A stretch of 64,000 nt of DNA from Oscillospiraceae bacterium (GCA_017473015.1 JAFUNP010000025.1:1-64000), one strand, 5' to 3'; counted from the first letter of the stretch, positions 15,222-25,205 are shown. The notes: a model not told the origin generated them from the sequence alone. Numbers and translations: made by a program.

Positions 15222-15827
15222 AATACCACCTCTTTGATTATAATTTTATAGTAGCATTGTGAGAGAAGTATGTAAAGATGGAAGAGAAATAATTCTATCT
15301 TGTGTAAAGGGAAGTTTTCATAATATATGCTTTTCGGGACATCGAGGGCGCCGTCTTGGCTTGCTCGCATTTGCGCACGGTCGTCGAATAAATCGCCTTC
15401 CGCGGTCCCACTACGCTCGCAGGACAGGCTCGCATTTTTGCCTGCGGCAAAAGCATTCCGGCGCTACGCTTACGCCAACGGTACGATGTGGGCATCGTAC
15501 CCTACGCGAGTTTTGTATAAACTACAGTTTTTGTCATTCCGAGCGTAGTCGAGGAATCTTTACAGGCGAGGCCTGCAATACACAGTCGGATAATATCCGC
15601 CCCTACGCGGGGTGGGTATCGGGAGGGAACTTCCTCCCGATTAATTATAAGCGCGTGACGTTAAGTTGCCGATTTGAAAATGCGCAGCATTTTTTGGAGG
15701 CAATAGTGACGCGCACACCTACTATGCGTTGGGGTCCGGGGGAGTCGCAACCCCCGGGACTTTTGGTTACTTTTGGTCTCAAAAGTAACAACGCTTTCAG
15801 CGTTTCATAAAGCATAAGTTATAAAAC
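15222..15827. repeat. 600-base repeat patch without a credible gene
   Basis: Contains a 62-base repeat unit at 15409-15470 (CACTACGCTCGCAGGAC ... GCGCTACGCTT), a REP-like hairpin with GTAG on the minus strand at 15480-15505, the uninterrupted palindromic repeat at 15533-15561, a partial REP-like unit at 15586-15606, and the long repeat at 15602-15812. The open frame across it is discarded because it follows repeat sequence. Confidence 0.7.
15602..15812 (+). repeat. Long intergenic repeat, short-loop copy
   Basis: Almost identical to 42201-42479 over its whole length. It begins CCTACGCGGGGTGGGTATC, has the hairpin TCGGGAGG-6 bases-CCTCCCGA at 15619-15640, a conserved 150-base stretch and a terminal hairpin around TTTTGGTCTCAAAAGTAAC. 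In the other copy the hairpin loop is enlarged from 6 to 73 bases. Confidence 0.85.
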
Positions 15828-15830
15828 CAA

Positions 15831-15854
15831 AAGGCGGCTGATGCCGCCTTTTTC
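15831..15854. terminator. Terminator after the MBL-fold gene
   Basis: AAGGCGGC-TGAT-GCCGCCTT stem. On the minus strand it lies 2-20 bases after the stop codon and is followed by TTGGTTTTAT. Confidence 0.7.
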
Positions 15855-16713
15855 AGTCTGTAAATATTTCGCCTGTTGTTATAGAGTACACCATTGTCCC
15901 CTGTTCATAGGTTATATAATAATCCACTCCAAGGGAAGCGAAGGTTTCTATTGTTTCACTGTGAGGATGGCCATAGTCATTTTCTGCACCGCAGGAGATG
16001 AAAACAGTGCCCGGATTCAGTTTCTCCACAAATTCATAAGTATTTGAGGTAGATGAACCATGATGGCCTGCACTGAACAGGTCAACATCAGTGGGGATAA
16101 CATCCATCAGCATAGCCTCGGCCTCTGCTTCCATATCTGCTGTGTTCACATACACAAAATCACCATTGGTATATGACAGCGCAATGGAAGTATCATTCTC
16201 TGTGAGAGTATTGATTGTATCGGCCAGAATTTTTACACTGCCGGAGCCTATGATATAGGTTTTATCCTTTGCGGCAGTATCAAGATTGTAATAACCGTTT
16301 GCGGCATCTTCCCACAAAGACTGATAAAAATAACTGTCCGGCCGCATTTCCTCTGACAAGTCCGGAATAACCACCGTGCCTATTTCAAAGTTTCTGATAA
16401 TATCCAGTGCTTCAGAGGTGTGGTCATAATGAAAATGGGAAAGAACCAGCAAATCAATCTTTTCCACACCACGGCTGTGAAGATATGCGATGATATTTGT
16501 GCTGCCGCCGGCATCGCCGGCATCTATCAAAGCAAACTGTCCCTCCGACTCTATAAGAGAGCAGGCCGCCTGACCAACATCCAGCACTGTGACAGTGTTA
16601 TTATAATCCGGTTTGTCAGACAGTGACAGTAATATGCCGCCTTCTCCACAAGCTGTGAACAGAAAACACAGGATTAATAAAAAAGATAATAAACGGGTTT
16701 TTGCTTTTGTCAT
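15853..16713 (-). CDS. MBL-fold lipoprotein, ComEC/Rec2 C-terminal type
   Basis: 286 residues. A signal peptide with lipobox LLILCFLFTACG implies a lipid-anchored outer-face protein. The mature part is a metallo-beta-lactamase domain of the kind found at the end of ComEC: VTVLDVGQAACSLIE, LIDAGDAG, the metal motif SHFHYDHTSEAL, AGHHGSSTSNTYEF and the final SCGAENDYGHPHSET. Probably a phosphodiesterase or nuclease outside the membrane; activity unproven. Its start codon overlaps the stop of the YgiQ-like gene (ATGA), so it is second in that operon. Confidence 0.88.
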   Translation of the reverse strand: MTKAKTRLLSFLLILCFLFTACGEGGILLSLSDKPDYNNTVTVLDVGQAACSLIESEGQFALIDAGDAGGSTNIIAYLHSRGVEKIDLLVLSHFHYDHTSEALDIIRNFEIGTVVIPDLSEEMRPDSYFYQSLWEDAANGYYNLDTAAKDKTYIIGSGSVKILADTINTLTENDTSIALSYTNGDFVYVNTADMEAEAEAMLMDVIPTDVDLFSAGHHGSSTSNTYEFVEKLNPGTVFISCGAENDYGHPHSETIETFASLGVDYYITYEQGTMVYSITTGEIFTD

Positions 16714-18608
16714 TATTTTTTGTTACCTATCCGTTTGTTTCGTTTCTGGATTTCTCTCCAGTCACCCACAGGTTTCTTTTTGCGGTTGGCAGTATGTTTT
16801 GCTGTCATTTCGCCCTTTGTTTTAGGGGCAGATGGCAGCAGCAGAGGAATAAGGTCTTCGCGATGTGTCATTTTCAGAGCCTGCATAACGCGCTGGCGGT
16901 TTTTAGGATTGTAATACTGCAGCAGTGCGCGCTGAAGGGCCTTTTCTTCCCTGTCTTTTGCCACATAAACAGGTTTCAGTGTGTACGGGTCCAGACCTGT
17001 GTAGTACATGGATGTGGACACTGTGCCCGGTGTAGGATAAAAGTCCTGTACCTGTTCAGGGCGGATTTTGTTTTTAGCCAGATATTCAGCCAGCTCCACA
17101 GCATCTTTCACTGTGCTGCCCGGATGGCTGGACATAAGGTAAGGCACCAGATACTGCTCTTTGCCGATTTTCTTGGTTACCTGATAGAACTTTTTCTGGA
17201 ATTTGTCATAAACACCGATAGGCGGTTTGCCCATATATTTCAGTGTGTTTTTTGCAAAATGTTCAGGGGCAACTTTCAGCTGACCTGAAACATGGTGCCG
17301 GATAAGTTCGGTGATGAATTCATCGTCCTTTTCCTGCATCATATAGTCAAAACGCAGACCGCTGCGCACAAATACCTTTTTTACCCCTTTGATGTTACGC
17401 ACCTTTTTCAGCAGTTCCAGATAGTCGCTGTGGTCCACAATAAGGTTTGGACATGGAGTAGGCGCAAGGCACTTTCTGTCCGGGCACATACCCTCTGTAA
17501 CCCGCTTTTTGCAGCTCGGCAGACGGAAGTCCGCAGTAGGACCGCCAATGTCATGAATATAGCCTTTGAAATGCGGTGACTGTGTAATCATTTCCGCCTC
17601 TTTTACCACGCTGTCATGGCTGCGGCTGGTTACGAAACGGCCCTGGTGCATGGTGATGGCGCAGAAATTACAGCCGCCGTAACAGCCACGGTTATGTATT
17701 ATGGAAAATTCCACTTCACGAATAGACGGCACGCCGCCCAGTGCATCGTAGCTTGGGTGTGGCAGACGGGTAAACGGCAGAGTGAACAGCTTATCCAGTT
17801 CGGCACGGTACAGCGGACGGGCCGGTTTGTTCTGTACCAGGTACAAATCATCTGTCTGGCGCTGTACCACGGGCTTGGCAGAGATGTGGTCCTGGTTTTC
17901 CATCTGGATACGGGTGGCTTTAGAATAGCTGATTTTATCAGATTTTACCTTCTGATAGCCGGCACATTCCACATAACCGTCAGGAAGTTTGTCCCTTGTG
18001 GTGAGATAGCAGGTACCTGGAATATCTGTCATGGTAGAAATGTCTTCCCCTTTTGCCAGACGGGTTACAATTTCGTAAGTCTGCCTTTCTGACATACCGA
18101 AAGAAAGGATATCAGCACCGGTGTCAATAAGGATTGACGGCATAACCTCATCATTCCAGTAGTCGTAATGGGCAAAGCGGCGCAGAGAGCCTTCGATACC
18201 GCCGATAACTACCGGCAGGTCAGGATAAGCCTGTTTTGCCAGACGGCTGTATACTGTCAATGCTCTGTCAGGACGGTAACCGAATTTTCCGCCCGGTGAG
18301 TAATCGTCAGTATCGCGGCGGCGTTTGGCAACGGTGTAGTGAGTAACCATACTGTCCACATTGCCGCTGCCGATAAGAAAGCCGTATTTAGGTTTGCCGA
18401 ATTCCTTGAAGCTTTCACAGCTGGAAAAATCAGGCTGTGCAAGAATACACACTTTAAAACCCAGTGCTTCCACCAGACGGGCAATAACCGCAGTACCGAA
18501 AGAAGGATGGTCAACATAGGCATCGCCGCCTACTACAACAAAATCCGGTCTGTCGATACCTTTTTCTATCATTTCCCGGCGGGAAATAGGTAAAAATTCA
18601 GTGAACAT
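16713..18608 (-). CDS. YgiQ family radical SAM protein
   Basis: 631 residues, the usual length. An N-terminal B12-binding-like/unknown domain (FVVVGGDAYVDHPSFGTAVIAR) is followed by the radical SAM core with CYGGCNFC at about residues 306-313 (CxxxCxxC binding a 4Fe-4S cluster) and the long TIM-barrel, then the C-terminal YgiQ part with VQDFYPTPGTVSTSMYYTG. A Lys/Arg-rich tail follows. The reaction of the family is not known. First gene of a two-gene operon with the MBL lipoprotein. Confidence 0.93.
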   Translation of the reverse strand: MFTEFLPISRREMIEKGIDRPDFVVVGGDAYVDHPSFGTAVIARLVEALGFKVCILAQPDFSSCESFKEFGKPKYGFLIGSGNVDSMVTHYTVAKRRRDTDDYSPGGKFGYRPDRALTVYSRLAKQAYPDLPVVIGGIEGSLRRFAHYDYWNDEVMPSILIDTGADILSFGMSERQTYEIVTRLAKGEDISTMTDIPGTCYLTTRDKLPDGYVECAGYQKVKSDKISYSKATRIQMENQDHISAKPVVQRQTDDLYLVQNKPARPLYRAELDKLFTLPFTRLPHPSYDALGGVPSIREVEFSIIHNRGCYGGCNFCAITMHQGRFVTSRSHDSVVKEAEMITQSPHFKGYIHDIGGPTADFRLPSCKKRVTEGMCPDRKCLAPTPCPNLIVDHSDYLELLKKVRNIKGVKKVFVRSGLRFDYMMQEKDDEFITELIRHHVSGQLKVAPEHFAKNTLKYMGKPPIGVYDKFQKKFYQVTKKIGKEQYLVPYLMSSHPGSTVKDAVELAEYLAKNKIRPEQVQDFYPTPGTVSTSMYYTGLDPYTLKPVYVAKDREEKALQRALLQYYNPKNRQRVMQALKMTHREDLIPLLLPSAPKTKGEMTAKHTANRKKKPVGDWREIQKRNKRIGNKK

Positions 18609-18660
18609 AGTTTATCCTTTCATATTTTCTGATTTATAAGATAAATAATAACTGTATAAG

Positions 18661-18692
18661 TGTTGCGGGACGATGAGGGCATCGTCCCCTAC
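18661..18692 (-). repeat. REP-like hairpin
   Basis: GTAG on the minus strand (18692-18689) followed by GGGACGATG-CCC-TCATCGTCCC. Lies between the FtsK and YgiQ genes. Confidence 0.65.
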
Positions 18693-18715
18693 GGTTGCCT
18701 GGAGTAGTTTATCTG

Positions 18716-21322
18716 TTACTCACCCTGGCTGAGGGTCATTTCCAGCCACTGGTTTTTGGTAATCAGTACCTGGCGCGGCTTGCTGCCTTCGTATGGACCG
18801 ATGATACCCATGGATTCCATTTCGTCCATAATTCTGGCGGCACGGGCATAGCCCAGTTTGAGACGGCGCTGCAGCAGTGATGTGGAAGCCTGTCCGGCGT
18901 CTACCACCACTTCGATGGCTTTTGTCAGCATTTCGTCCTTCTGCTCTCCGCCATCGGAGGCGGCCACACCGGAGCTTTTCTCTTTGGCAACCATTTTTTC
19001 CATGTTGTCAATCATTTCCTGATTGTATTCGGCAACAAAGTCGCGTTTGATATACTCAATAACTGCCTGGATTTCTTCGTCCTTTACATAAGTACCCTGT
19101 ACACGCACAGGTTTGCTGGCACCCAGAGGCAGGAACAGCATATCGCCCATACCCAACAGTTTTTCAGCACCACCGCCGTCCAGAATGGTACGGCTGTCAA
19201 CCTGTGATGAAACAGCAAAAGCTATTCTGGCAGGGATATTGGCTTTGATAAGACCGGTGATAACATCCACAGACGGGCGCTGTGTTGCAACAATCAGATG
19301 GATGCCTGCGGCACGGGCTTTCTGGGCCAGACGGCAGATATAGTCTTCCACCTCTTTGCCGGCCACCATCATCAGGTCGGCCAGCTCGTCAATAATCACG
19401 GCGATATATGGCATCTTTTCCAGAGCAAGTTCCGGCTTGGCCGCAACCATTTTATTGAAAGATTTGATGTCTCTCACGCTGTTTTCAGCGAAAAGACGGT
19501 ATCGTTTTTCCATTTCTGCCACGGCACTGCCCAGCGCACCTGCGGCTTTTTTCGGCTCGGTAACAACAGGCATCATCAGATGAGGTATGCCGTTGTATTC
19601 GGCCAGCTCAACCACTTTAGGGTCAATAAGTATCAGTTTCACATCTTCCGGACTTGATTTGTACAGGAAGGATGTGATGATAGCGTTTACACATACAGAT
19701 TTACCGCTGCCGGTGGAGCCTGCAATCAGCAGATGAGGCATACGGGTAAGGTCTGTGGTAACCACATTGCCGGCGATGTCCACACCCAGGGCGATGGTCA
19801 GCGGACTGGTGGCTTTGCGGAAATCAGCACTTTCAAAAATAGTGCGGATATTTACAGAAGATGACTGTCTGTTAGGCACTTCGATACCTACAGCAGCTTT
19901 GTTAGGAATAGGCGCTTCGATACGCACGCCGCTGGCGGCAAGATTCAGTGCAATGTCATCAGCCAGATTGGTGATACGGCTGATTTTCACACCGGCCTGT
20001 GGCTGCAGCTCGTAACGGGTTACAGCAGGACCGCGGCTGATATCAATAATTCTGGTCTGTACGCCGAAGCTGGCCAGAGTGTCCACCAGCTTCTGTGCAT
20101 TGGTTTTCAGCTCGTTTTCAATATCCCCTGTATTGGACATACCGCCTTTTTCAAACAGGTCCAGCGGCGGATGTTTATAGATATATGCTTTGTCATCAGG
20201 AGCCAGTTCCGGTGCGATTTCGCTGACAGGAACAATGGTCTCTTTTTCAGCTTTTGTCAGTGTATTTTTTGCCTTTTCAATCTCGGTGAGAGTTTTTTCG
20301 GCCAGAGGAGACTTTTCATCTTTGTCATCTCTTGTATCTTTTTCAGTATTGTTTGCCAGGTTCAGCTTTTTCATTATCTCTTCGATTTTCTGCTGTTCCA
20401 CAGTTTTCTGTTCTTTCACCCGGTCAAAGGTTTCTTCCACAGTCTGCTGCACATCCATAGCCTCATCGGGCAGAATGTCAATTGAAGGTTTTTCGTCGAT
20501 TTCAAAATCGATTTTTCTGGCTTTTTTAGTCTTCTGTTCTTCCAGTGCCAGCTGTTCTGCTCTCCGCTTTTCAGCAGCCAGGCGTTCCCGCTCTTTCTGC
20601 CGCTGTTTTTCAGCACGGGCAGCACGGTTTTCTTCCATCTGACGGGCCAGTTCTTCTTTTTCTTCTATCGCCTTGTCGCGGAGTTTTACATAAATATCGT
20701 ATGGTGTGGTGTCTGTCAGGAACATAAAGAACGCCACTGTCAGTATTGTGATGGTGATTTTTGCCGCCGGTATACCGAACAGACGCTGCATAGGAATAGC
20801 AATGATACCCGCCATAAGACCGCCGCTGAGGGTGGCGGTTCTGCCCAGTTCCATCAGTTCCTTGGCCTGCTGTGGCAGTGTGGTGCCGGCGATGTCTCCG
20901 GTAAAAAATATCTGCACAAAGCTGGACAGCAACAGTATGAAACCGAATGCCCAGAACATTTTCCGTTTTACAGGACGGCCGAATGCGGTGAGATAGCCTA
21001 TGTACAGAAGCACAATGCCGATAAAGTAACTGGAAAAGCCGAACACACCGAAAAGGAAATTGTTTCGCAGGTATGCCCAGAAGTTTTCACCCGGCACAAA
21101 GGCCATGGCCATCAGCAGCACGCCGAAAGCAAACATGAGAATGCTCCATGCGCGGTTGATTTCAGCCTGCTTCTGTGCTTTCTTTGAAGGACGGCCTCTT
21201 TTTTTACCGGTTGCTGTGGTTTTTGCCGGTGTTTTTGAGGCTGTTTTTGCTTTTGATGCCGCCGGTTTTGATTTGGCGGATGATTTGGTTGTTGATTTTT
21301 TTGCAGTTGACTTATTTGCCAT
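18716..21322 (-). CDS. ftsK: FtsK/SpoIIIE family DNA translocase
   Basis: 868 residues. Membrane-anchored hexameric motor that moves chromosomal DNA through the division or sporulation septum. In order: a Lys/Ala/Ser/Thr-rich tail with an AT-hook-like KKRGRPSKK at about residues 38-46, four or more membrane helices (about 55-200), a charged coiled-coil linker, the alpha/beta motor with Walker [14 protein letters not shown] (about 535) and Walker [14 protein letters not shown], and the C-terminal winged-helix gamma domain ([20 protein letters not shown]), which reads polar DNA motifs. SpoIIIE versus FtsK cannot be told; the basic N-terminal extension is unusual. Confidence 0.94.
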   Translation of the reverse strand: MANKSTAKKSTTKSSAKSKPAASKAKTASKTPAKTTATGKKRGRPSKKAQKQAEINRAWSILMFAFGVLLMAMAFVPGENFWAYLRNNFLFGVFGFSSYFIGIVLLYIGYLTAFGRPVKRKMFWAFGFILLLSSFVQIFFTGDIAGTTLPQQAKELMELGRTATLSGGLMAGIIAIPMQRLFGIPAAKITITILTVAFFMFLTDTTPYDIYVKLRDKAIEEKEELARQMEENRAARAEKQRQKERERLAAEKRRAEQLALEEQKTKKARKIDFEIDEKPSIDILPDEAMDVQQTVEETFDRVKEQKTVEQQKIEEIMKKLNLANNTEKDTRDDKDEKSPLAEKTLTEIEKAKNTLTKAEKETIVPVSEIAPELAPDDKAYIYKHPPLDLFEKGGMSNTGDIENELKTNAQKLVDTLASFGVQTRIIDISRGPAVTRYELQPQAGVKISRITNLADDIALNLAASGVRIEAPIPNKAAVGIEVPNRQSSSVNIRTIFESADFRKATSPLTIALGVDIAGNVVTTDLTRMPHLLIAGSTGSGKSVCVNAIITSFLYKSSPEDVKLILIDPKVVELAEYNGIPHLMMPVVTEPKKAAGALGSAVAEMEKRYRLFAENSVRDIKSFNKMVAAKPELALEKMPYIAVIIDELADLMMVAGKEVEDYICRLAQKARAAGIHLIVATQRPSVDVITGLIKANIPARIAFAVSSQVDSRTILDGGGAEKLLGMGDMLFLPLGASKPVRVQGTYVKDEEIQAVIEYIKRDFVAEYNQEMIDNMEKMVAKEKSSGVAASDGGEQKDEMLTKAIEVVVDAGQASTSLLQRRLKLGYARAARIMDEMESMGIIGPYEGSKPRQVLITKNQWLEMTLSQGE

Positions 21323-21331
21323 TTCTTCTCC

Positions 21332-22192
21332 TTAAATCATAAAGGTAATGCCCACAATTTTTTCTGCTATACCCAGCAGAAGAACAACTATACCCAGAGC
21401 AAAAGTATAGTATGAAAATATGATAAATTTGTCATTGATTACAAGATATCTTATAAGCCTGATAGCCAGAAAACCCACAATGGCGCTGGACACAAGACCG
21501 GCGATAATCACAGGCCAGGAATAAACCATACCGGCGGCTATAATTTCCGGAATATCCAGTACACAGGCACCCAGAATGGCGGGAATGGACAGTATAAAGG
21601 AAAATGTAACCATAAATTCCTTGCTGTAGCCCATCAGCAGACCGCCTGCAATTGTGGAACCAGAACGGGAAACTCCTGGCAGAATAGCCAGCCCTTGCAG
21701 CACGCCGATTGCCATAGCATCCTTCACGCTCATATCTCTGGCAGTTTTTTTGCCTTTCACACATTTGGCAGACAGGAAAAGCAAGGCAGATGTATAGAGG
21801 AAACACAGTCCTTCGATAATAATGTCACTGTCCTCTGCAAATGAGGTGATAAAATCCTTTATAAGAACAAAGCCAACCAGCGGCAGTGTGGAAAAAATAA
21901 CCATGTAAACCATAGCTCTGTTTTCCGATACACGGGTAAAGGAAAGACGGCGGTGGAATATATCATAAATCATGGAAAATCCTTCGCCGATAAGTTCAAA
22001 AATTGTCTGTCTGTATGTAATCAGTACCGCAATCAGCGTGCCCAGATGAAGCATAAGGGTAAACACCAGGGCGCTTTCGCCGTAATTGCCGGTAAAGTGC
22101 TGATAAATGGAAAGATGACCGTCACTGGAAATAGGCAGAAACTCTGTAAGCCCCTGGATAATCCCCTGTAAAATAGCATCTGTTACTGTCAT
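21332..22192 (-). CDS. uppP: Undecaprenyl-diphosphate phosphatase UppP/BacA
   Basis: 286 residues with eight or so membrane helices. Recycles undecaprenyl diphosphate, the lipid carrier of cell-wall synthesis, and gives bacitracin resistance when abundant. Both family motifs are present: QGLTEFLPISSDGHL (residues 13-27; SDG where many have SSG) and PGVSRSGSTIAGGLL (about 172). Ten bases separate it from the downstream ftsK gene, so they share a transcript. Confidence 0.94.
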   Translation of the reverse strand: MTVTDAILQGIIQGLTEFLPISSDGHLSIYQHFTGNYGESALVFTLMLHLGTLIAVLITYRQTIFELIGEGFSMIYDIFHRRLSFTRVSENRAMVYMVIFSTLPLVGFVLIKDFITSFAEDSDIIIEGLCFLYTSALLFLSAKCVKGKKTARDMSVKDAMAIGVLQGLAILPGVSRSGSTIAGGLLMGYSKEFMVTFSFILSIPAILGACVLDIPEIIAAGMVYSWPVIIAGLVSSAIVGFLAIRLIRYLVINDKFIIFSYYTFALGIVVLLLGIAEKIVGITFMI

Positions 22193-22283
22193 GTGCTGCC
22201 TCCGTATATGTAGCCGGCCTGACGACCGGGATAATTTTTGTCGTATATTTTAGTATACCATATTACACACTTTTTTTAAATAT

Positions 22284-22955
22284 CTATTTTTCCTTTTCAA
22301 TCTCACTGTAAAGATATTCCAGCGCGTCCTTAAGATAACCTATAGAGTCTATGAGGCCTTCTTCCACTGCCTGAGTGCCGTTCAGCACAGTGCCCACATC
22401 CATAATAAGATTGCCGGTCTGAAGCATAAGAGAGGTAAAACGCTCCTGTGAAATACCGCTGTTTTCCGCTACAAAGCCCGTTATTCTTTCCTGTATGGCT
22501 TCCAGATAGTCCATAGTCCGGTTTACGCCTATAACAGTGCCACTGTGGCGTACCGGGTGGATGGTCATGGTGGCAGTGGGCACTATAAAGGAACGGTCGG
22601 TGCTGACTGCCAGAGGAATACCAATGGAATGTCCACCGCCCAGCACAATGCTGGCTGTGGGTTTGGTCATGCCGCGTATCAGTTCTGATATGGCCAGCCC
22701 GGCCTCCACATCGCCGCCCACGGTATTGAGTATAACCAGCAGTCCTTTTATTTCCGGGTCTTCCTCCACTGCAATCAACCGGGGAATCACATGTTCGTAT
22801 TTGGTGGTTTTCATGGATGAGCCGGCTTCGGAATGACCCTCTATCTGCCCGATTATTGTCAGCACATGGACGGGATGCCTGCCTTTTGTTTTGCTCACCA
22901 CACCATCGGTTTCATTGTCATTGCTTTTTACGTTATCATCTTGTCTGTCTGTCAT
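22284..22955 (-). CDS. tepA: ClpP-fold serine protease, TepA type
   Basis: 223 residues. ClpP-like fold: GLLVILNTVGGDVEAGLAI, the nucleophile segment VLGGGHSIGIPLA (Ser) and the histidine in TMTIHPVR. Similar to translocation-enhancing protein TepA of Bacillus, a cytoplasmic peptidase said to degrade signal peptides after export. No signal peptide. The N-terminal 25 residues are polar and poorly conserved. Divergent from rex. Confidence 0.85.
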   Translation of the reverse strand: MTDRQDDNVKSNDNETDGVVSKTKGRHPVHVLTIIGQIEGHSEAGSSMKTTKYEHVIPRLIAVEEDPEIKGLLVILNTVGGDVEAGLAISELIRGMTKPTASIVLGGGHSIGIPLAVSTDRSFIVPTATMTIHPVRHSGTVIGVNRTMDYLEAIQERITGFVAENSGISQERFTSLMLQTGNLIMDVGTVLNGTQAVEEGLIDSIGYLKDALEYLYSEIEKEK

Positions 22956-23032
22956 GAAAAAACACTCCTTCTGCGTTTTTATTAATTATGTACTTTAAGT
23001 AAAGAAATATTCCCGAAAACTTTGTATAAAAT

Positions 23033-23060
23033 TTGACAAACTCCAATAAAGTAGTATAAT
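23033..23060 (+). promoter_or_regulatory. Promoter of rex
   Basis: TTGACA at 23033-23038 and TATAAT at 23055-23060, spacer 16 bases. Confidence 0.85.
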
Positions 23061-23077
23061 TGTTATATCAATAACAA
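23060..23077 (+). promoter_or_regulatory. Rex operator
   Basis: TTGTTATATCAATAACAA is an 18-base palindrome that fits the Rex consensus TTGTTAA-4-TTAACAA. It starts on the last base of the -10 box and covers the transcription start, so Rex probably represses its own gene (and tdk) when NADH is low. Confidence 0.85.
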
Positions 23078-23095
23078 TGAAAGGCGGTATAAACT

Positions 23096-23734
23096 ATGCC
23101 TACCATGAAAGCTTCACTGCCTGTAGTACGCAGGCTTCCACGATATTACAGATATATAACCGAACTGAAAAACAAAGGCACACAGCGCATTTCCTCCAGC
23201 CAGCTGGCAAATATTATGGGTTCTACTCCAAGCCAGGTAAGACAGGACTTCAACTGCTTTGGCGGCTTTGGCCAGCAGGGTGTGGGTTATTCAGTGGAAC
23301 TGCTCCATTCAGAAATCGAAAAATTGCTGTTCCCGGCTGAAAAACTGCGCGCTGTTCTCCTGGGTGCAGGTAATCTGGGTGTGACTATCGCAAACTTTGT
23401 GCTGAAAGAGAGCGAAGGCGTAAACCTTGTAGCTATCTTTGACAACGACAAAGCCATTATTGGCAACAAACTGTTCGGCATGGAAATCAGACCTATGGAC
23501 AGCTTTGTGGAATACTGTCAGAATGAGCATGTGGATATATTGATTGTATGTACACCTAAGGACGCCGCAGAAGCGCTGGCCGGTGATGTGATAAAATCCG
23601 GCGTAAAAGGTATATGGAACTACAGCCACTTTGATTTCAGTGTGCGTGACGACAGCCTGATAGTAGAAAATGTTCATCTGCGCGACAATCTGATGGCGCT
23701 GTCCTACAGAATAACACACAAGGATGACGAATAA
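23096..23734 (+). CDS. rex: Redox-sensing transcriptional repressor Rex
   Basis: 212 residues. Represses fermentation and NADH-oxidising genes until NADH binds. Winged helix ISSSQLANIMGSTPSQVRQD and FNCFGGFGQQGVGY, then the Rossmann NAD(H) motif VLLGAGNLGVTIAN and a domain-swapped C-terminal helix. The ATG at 23096 follows AAAGGCGG; another ATG lies three codons on. A Rex operator overlaps its promoter. Stop overlaps the tdk start (TAATG). Confidence 0.96.
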   Translation: MPTMKASLPVVRRLPRYYRYITELKNKGTQRISSSQLANIMGSTPSQVRQDFNCFGGFGQQGVGYSVELLHSEIEKLLFPAEKLRAVLLGAGNLGVTIANFVLKESEGVNLVAIFDNDKAIIGNKLFGMEIRPMDSFVEYCQNEHVDILIVCTPKDAAEALAGDVIKSGVKGIWNYSHFDFSVRDDSLIVENVHLRDNLMALSYRITHKDDE

Positions 23735-24327
23735 TGGCCAAGCTGTACTTTAAATACGGAGCTATGAACAGCGGCAAATCCACCATACTGCTGCAATCCG
23801 CCCACAACTATGAGGAACGCGGTATGCGCACAGTGATAATGAAGCCTTTTCTGGATACAAAGGGAGCTGACAGGGTGGTGAGCCGTCTGGGTGTGACACG
23901 CCCGGTGAATTATCTGGTAAAAGCCGATGACTGCATAACAGAAATCATCCGCCATGATGTGGAAGAAAAAGGCAGACTGCACTGTATTTTCATCGATGAA
24001 TGTCAGTTTTTGACAGTGAAACAGGCAGAAGAACTGTTCTGGATTGCTGTGGAAATGGATATTCCGGTAATTTGCTACGGACTGCGTACTGATTTTCTCA
24101 CCAACGGCTTTGCTGCATCAGCAAGACTGCTGGAGCTGGCCCACAGCATAGAAGAAATGAAAACCATATGCCGATGCGGTAAAAAAGCTATGTTCAATGC
24201 GCGAATGGTAAATGGTAAGTTTGTTTTCCACGGCGAACAGGTGGCTATAGACAATGAAAACAATGTTGAGTACGAATCCTTGTGCCCCATCTGCTATCTG
24301 AGAGAAAAGAATAAGCGGAACGGCTGA
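23734..24327 (+). CDS. tdk: Thymidine kinase
   Basis: 197 residues, type II thymidine kinase of the salvage pathway. Walker A FKYGAMNSGKSTIL (residues 5-18), the Walker B-like IFIDECQFL, the FAASARLLELAHSIEEMKTICRCG segment, and the zinc-binding Cys pairs CRCG and CPIC. Coupled to rex by a TAATG overlap, so probably under Rex control, which is an unexpected link. Terminator at 24354. Confidence 0.95.
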   Translation: MAKLYFKYGAMNSGKSTILLQSAHNYEERGMRTVIMKPFLDTKGADRVVSRLGVTRPVNYLVKADDCITEIIRHDVEEKGRLHCIFIDECQFLTVKQAEELFWIAVEMDIPVICYGLRTDFLTNGFAASARLLELAHSIEEMKTICRCGKKAMFNARMVNGKFVFHGEQVAIDNENNVEYESLCPICYLREKNKRNG

Positions 24328-24353
24328 AAAGTATAATTGAATACAACAAAGAC

Positions 24354-24386
24354 AACCAGGGTGAAAACCCTGGTTTTTGTTTTTTC
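24354..24386 (+). terminator. Terminator of rex-tdk
   Basis: AACCAGGG-TGAAAA-CCCTGGTT and a long T tract. Confidence 0.88.
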
Positions 24387-24442
24387 TGTTTACATTTCCT
24401 CTGCCCTGTCCACAATAAAGGATAACAAGGCGGAGGTGCGGT

Positions 24443-25096
24443 ATGATAAAAGCGGAAGGACTGTGTAAAAGCTATAACCGGCTGAAAGTGCTGGACAATC
24501 TGGACCTGCATATACCACGGGGCACTTTCTGTATGATAACCGGCCGGTCCGGCAGTGGCAAAAGCACCCTGCTGAACATACTCAGCCGGCTGGACAATGG
24601 TGACAGCGGCAGCCTGTGGCTGGCAGGTACCGCCATAAACGACATAAGCCATTCTTCCCTGGCTGCACTGCGCAGACAGAAAATAGGCTTTATTTTCCAG
24701 AGTTACAATCTGATAAGCGATATACCGGCATGGGAAAATGTGGCAATGCCTCTTAAATACAACAGGGTAAAATATTTCCACCGCCGCAGCAGAGCCATAG
24801 AAGCACTGAGAAAAATGGGTTTGGAGGACAAAATCTACCATCTGCCACACCAACTGTCCGGCGGCCAGCAGCAGAGAGTAGCGGTGGCAAGAGCGCTGGT
24901 GACAAAGCCCCAGATATTGTTCTGTGATGAGCCTACCGGCAATCTGGACAGAGAAAGTGCCGCCCTGGTTATGGACGGCATAATCTCCCTGCGCAACAGC
25001 GGCAGCGCCGTGGCAATGATAACCCACGATAACAGCCTGTTAAGATACGCAGATGTGGTGTACAAGCTGGAGAAAGGGAAACTGGTGGAGAAATAA
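24443..25096 (+). CDS. ABC transporter ATP-binding protein, MacB/LolD type, without permease
   Basis: 217 residues. Walker A TGRSGSGKSTLLNI, Q-loop GFIFQSYNLISDI, signature LSGGQQQRVAVARAL, Walker B ILFCDEPTGNLD, switch His in MITHDN. The sequence class is that of ATPases paired with FtsX-like permeases (MacB, LolD, YknY), but no permease gene adjoins; the next gene, 110 bases on, codes for an MFS protein. It therefore either pairs with a permease elsewhere or has lost it. Confidence 0.93.
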   Translation: MIKAEGLCKSYNRLKVLDNLDLHIPRGTFCMITGRSGSGKSTLLNILSRLDNGDSGSLWLAGTAINDISHSSLAALRRQKIGFIFQSYNLISDIPAWENVAMPLKYNRVKYFHRRSRAIEALRKMGLEDKIYHLPHQLSGGQQQRVAVARALVTKPQILFCDEPTGNLDRESAALVMDGIISLRNSGSAVAMITHDNSLLRYADVVYKLEKGKLVEK

Positions 25097-25205
25097 AAAG
25101 GAGGCAAAAATTTTTATCCTTATTTACAATTTGATTATTTATATCATAAATGATACAATGATTGTATATGCTTTAATTTTACTATAAAAAGCACAGGAGA
25201 CGGAT

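Noticed and set aside
15259-15810. A 183-codon plus-strand frame and a similar 96-codon frame at 42186-42476 that end in a shared peptide
   Set aside because: Both frames run through intergenic repeats (palindromes and the long duplicated unit), have no ribosome site, and share peptide only because the DNA repeat is shared.
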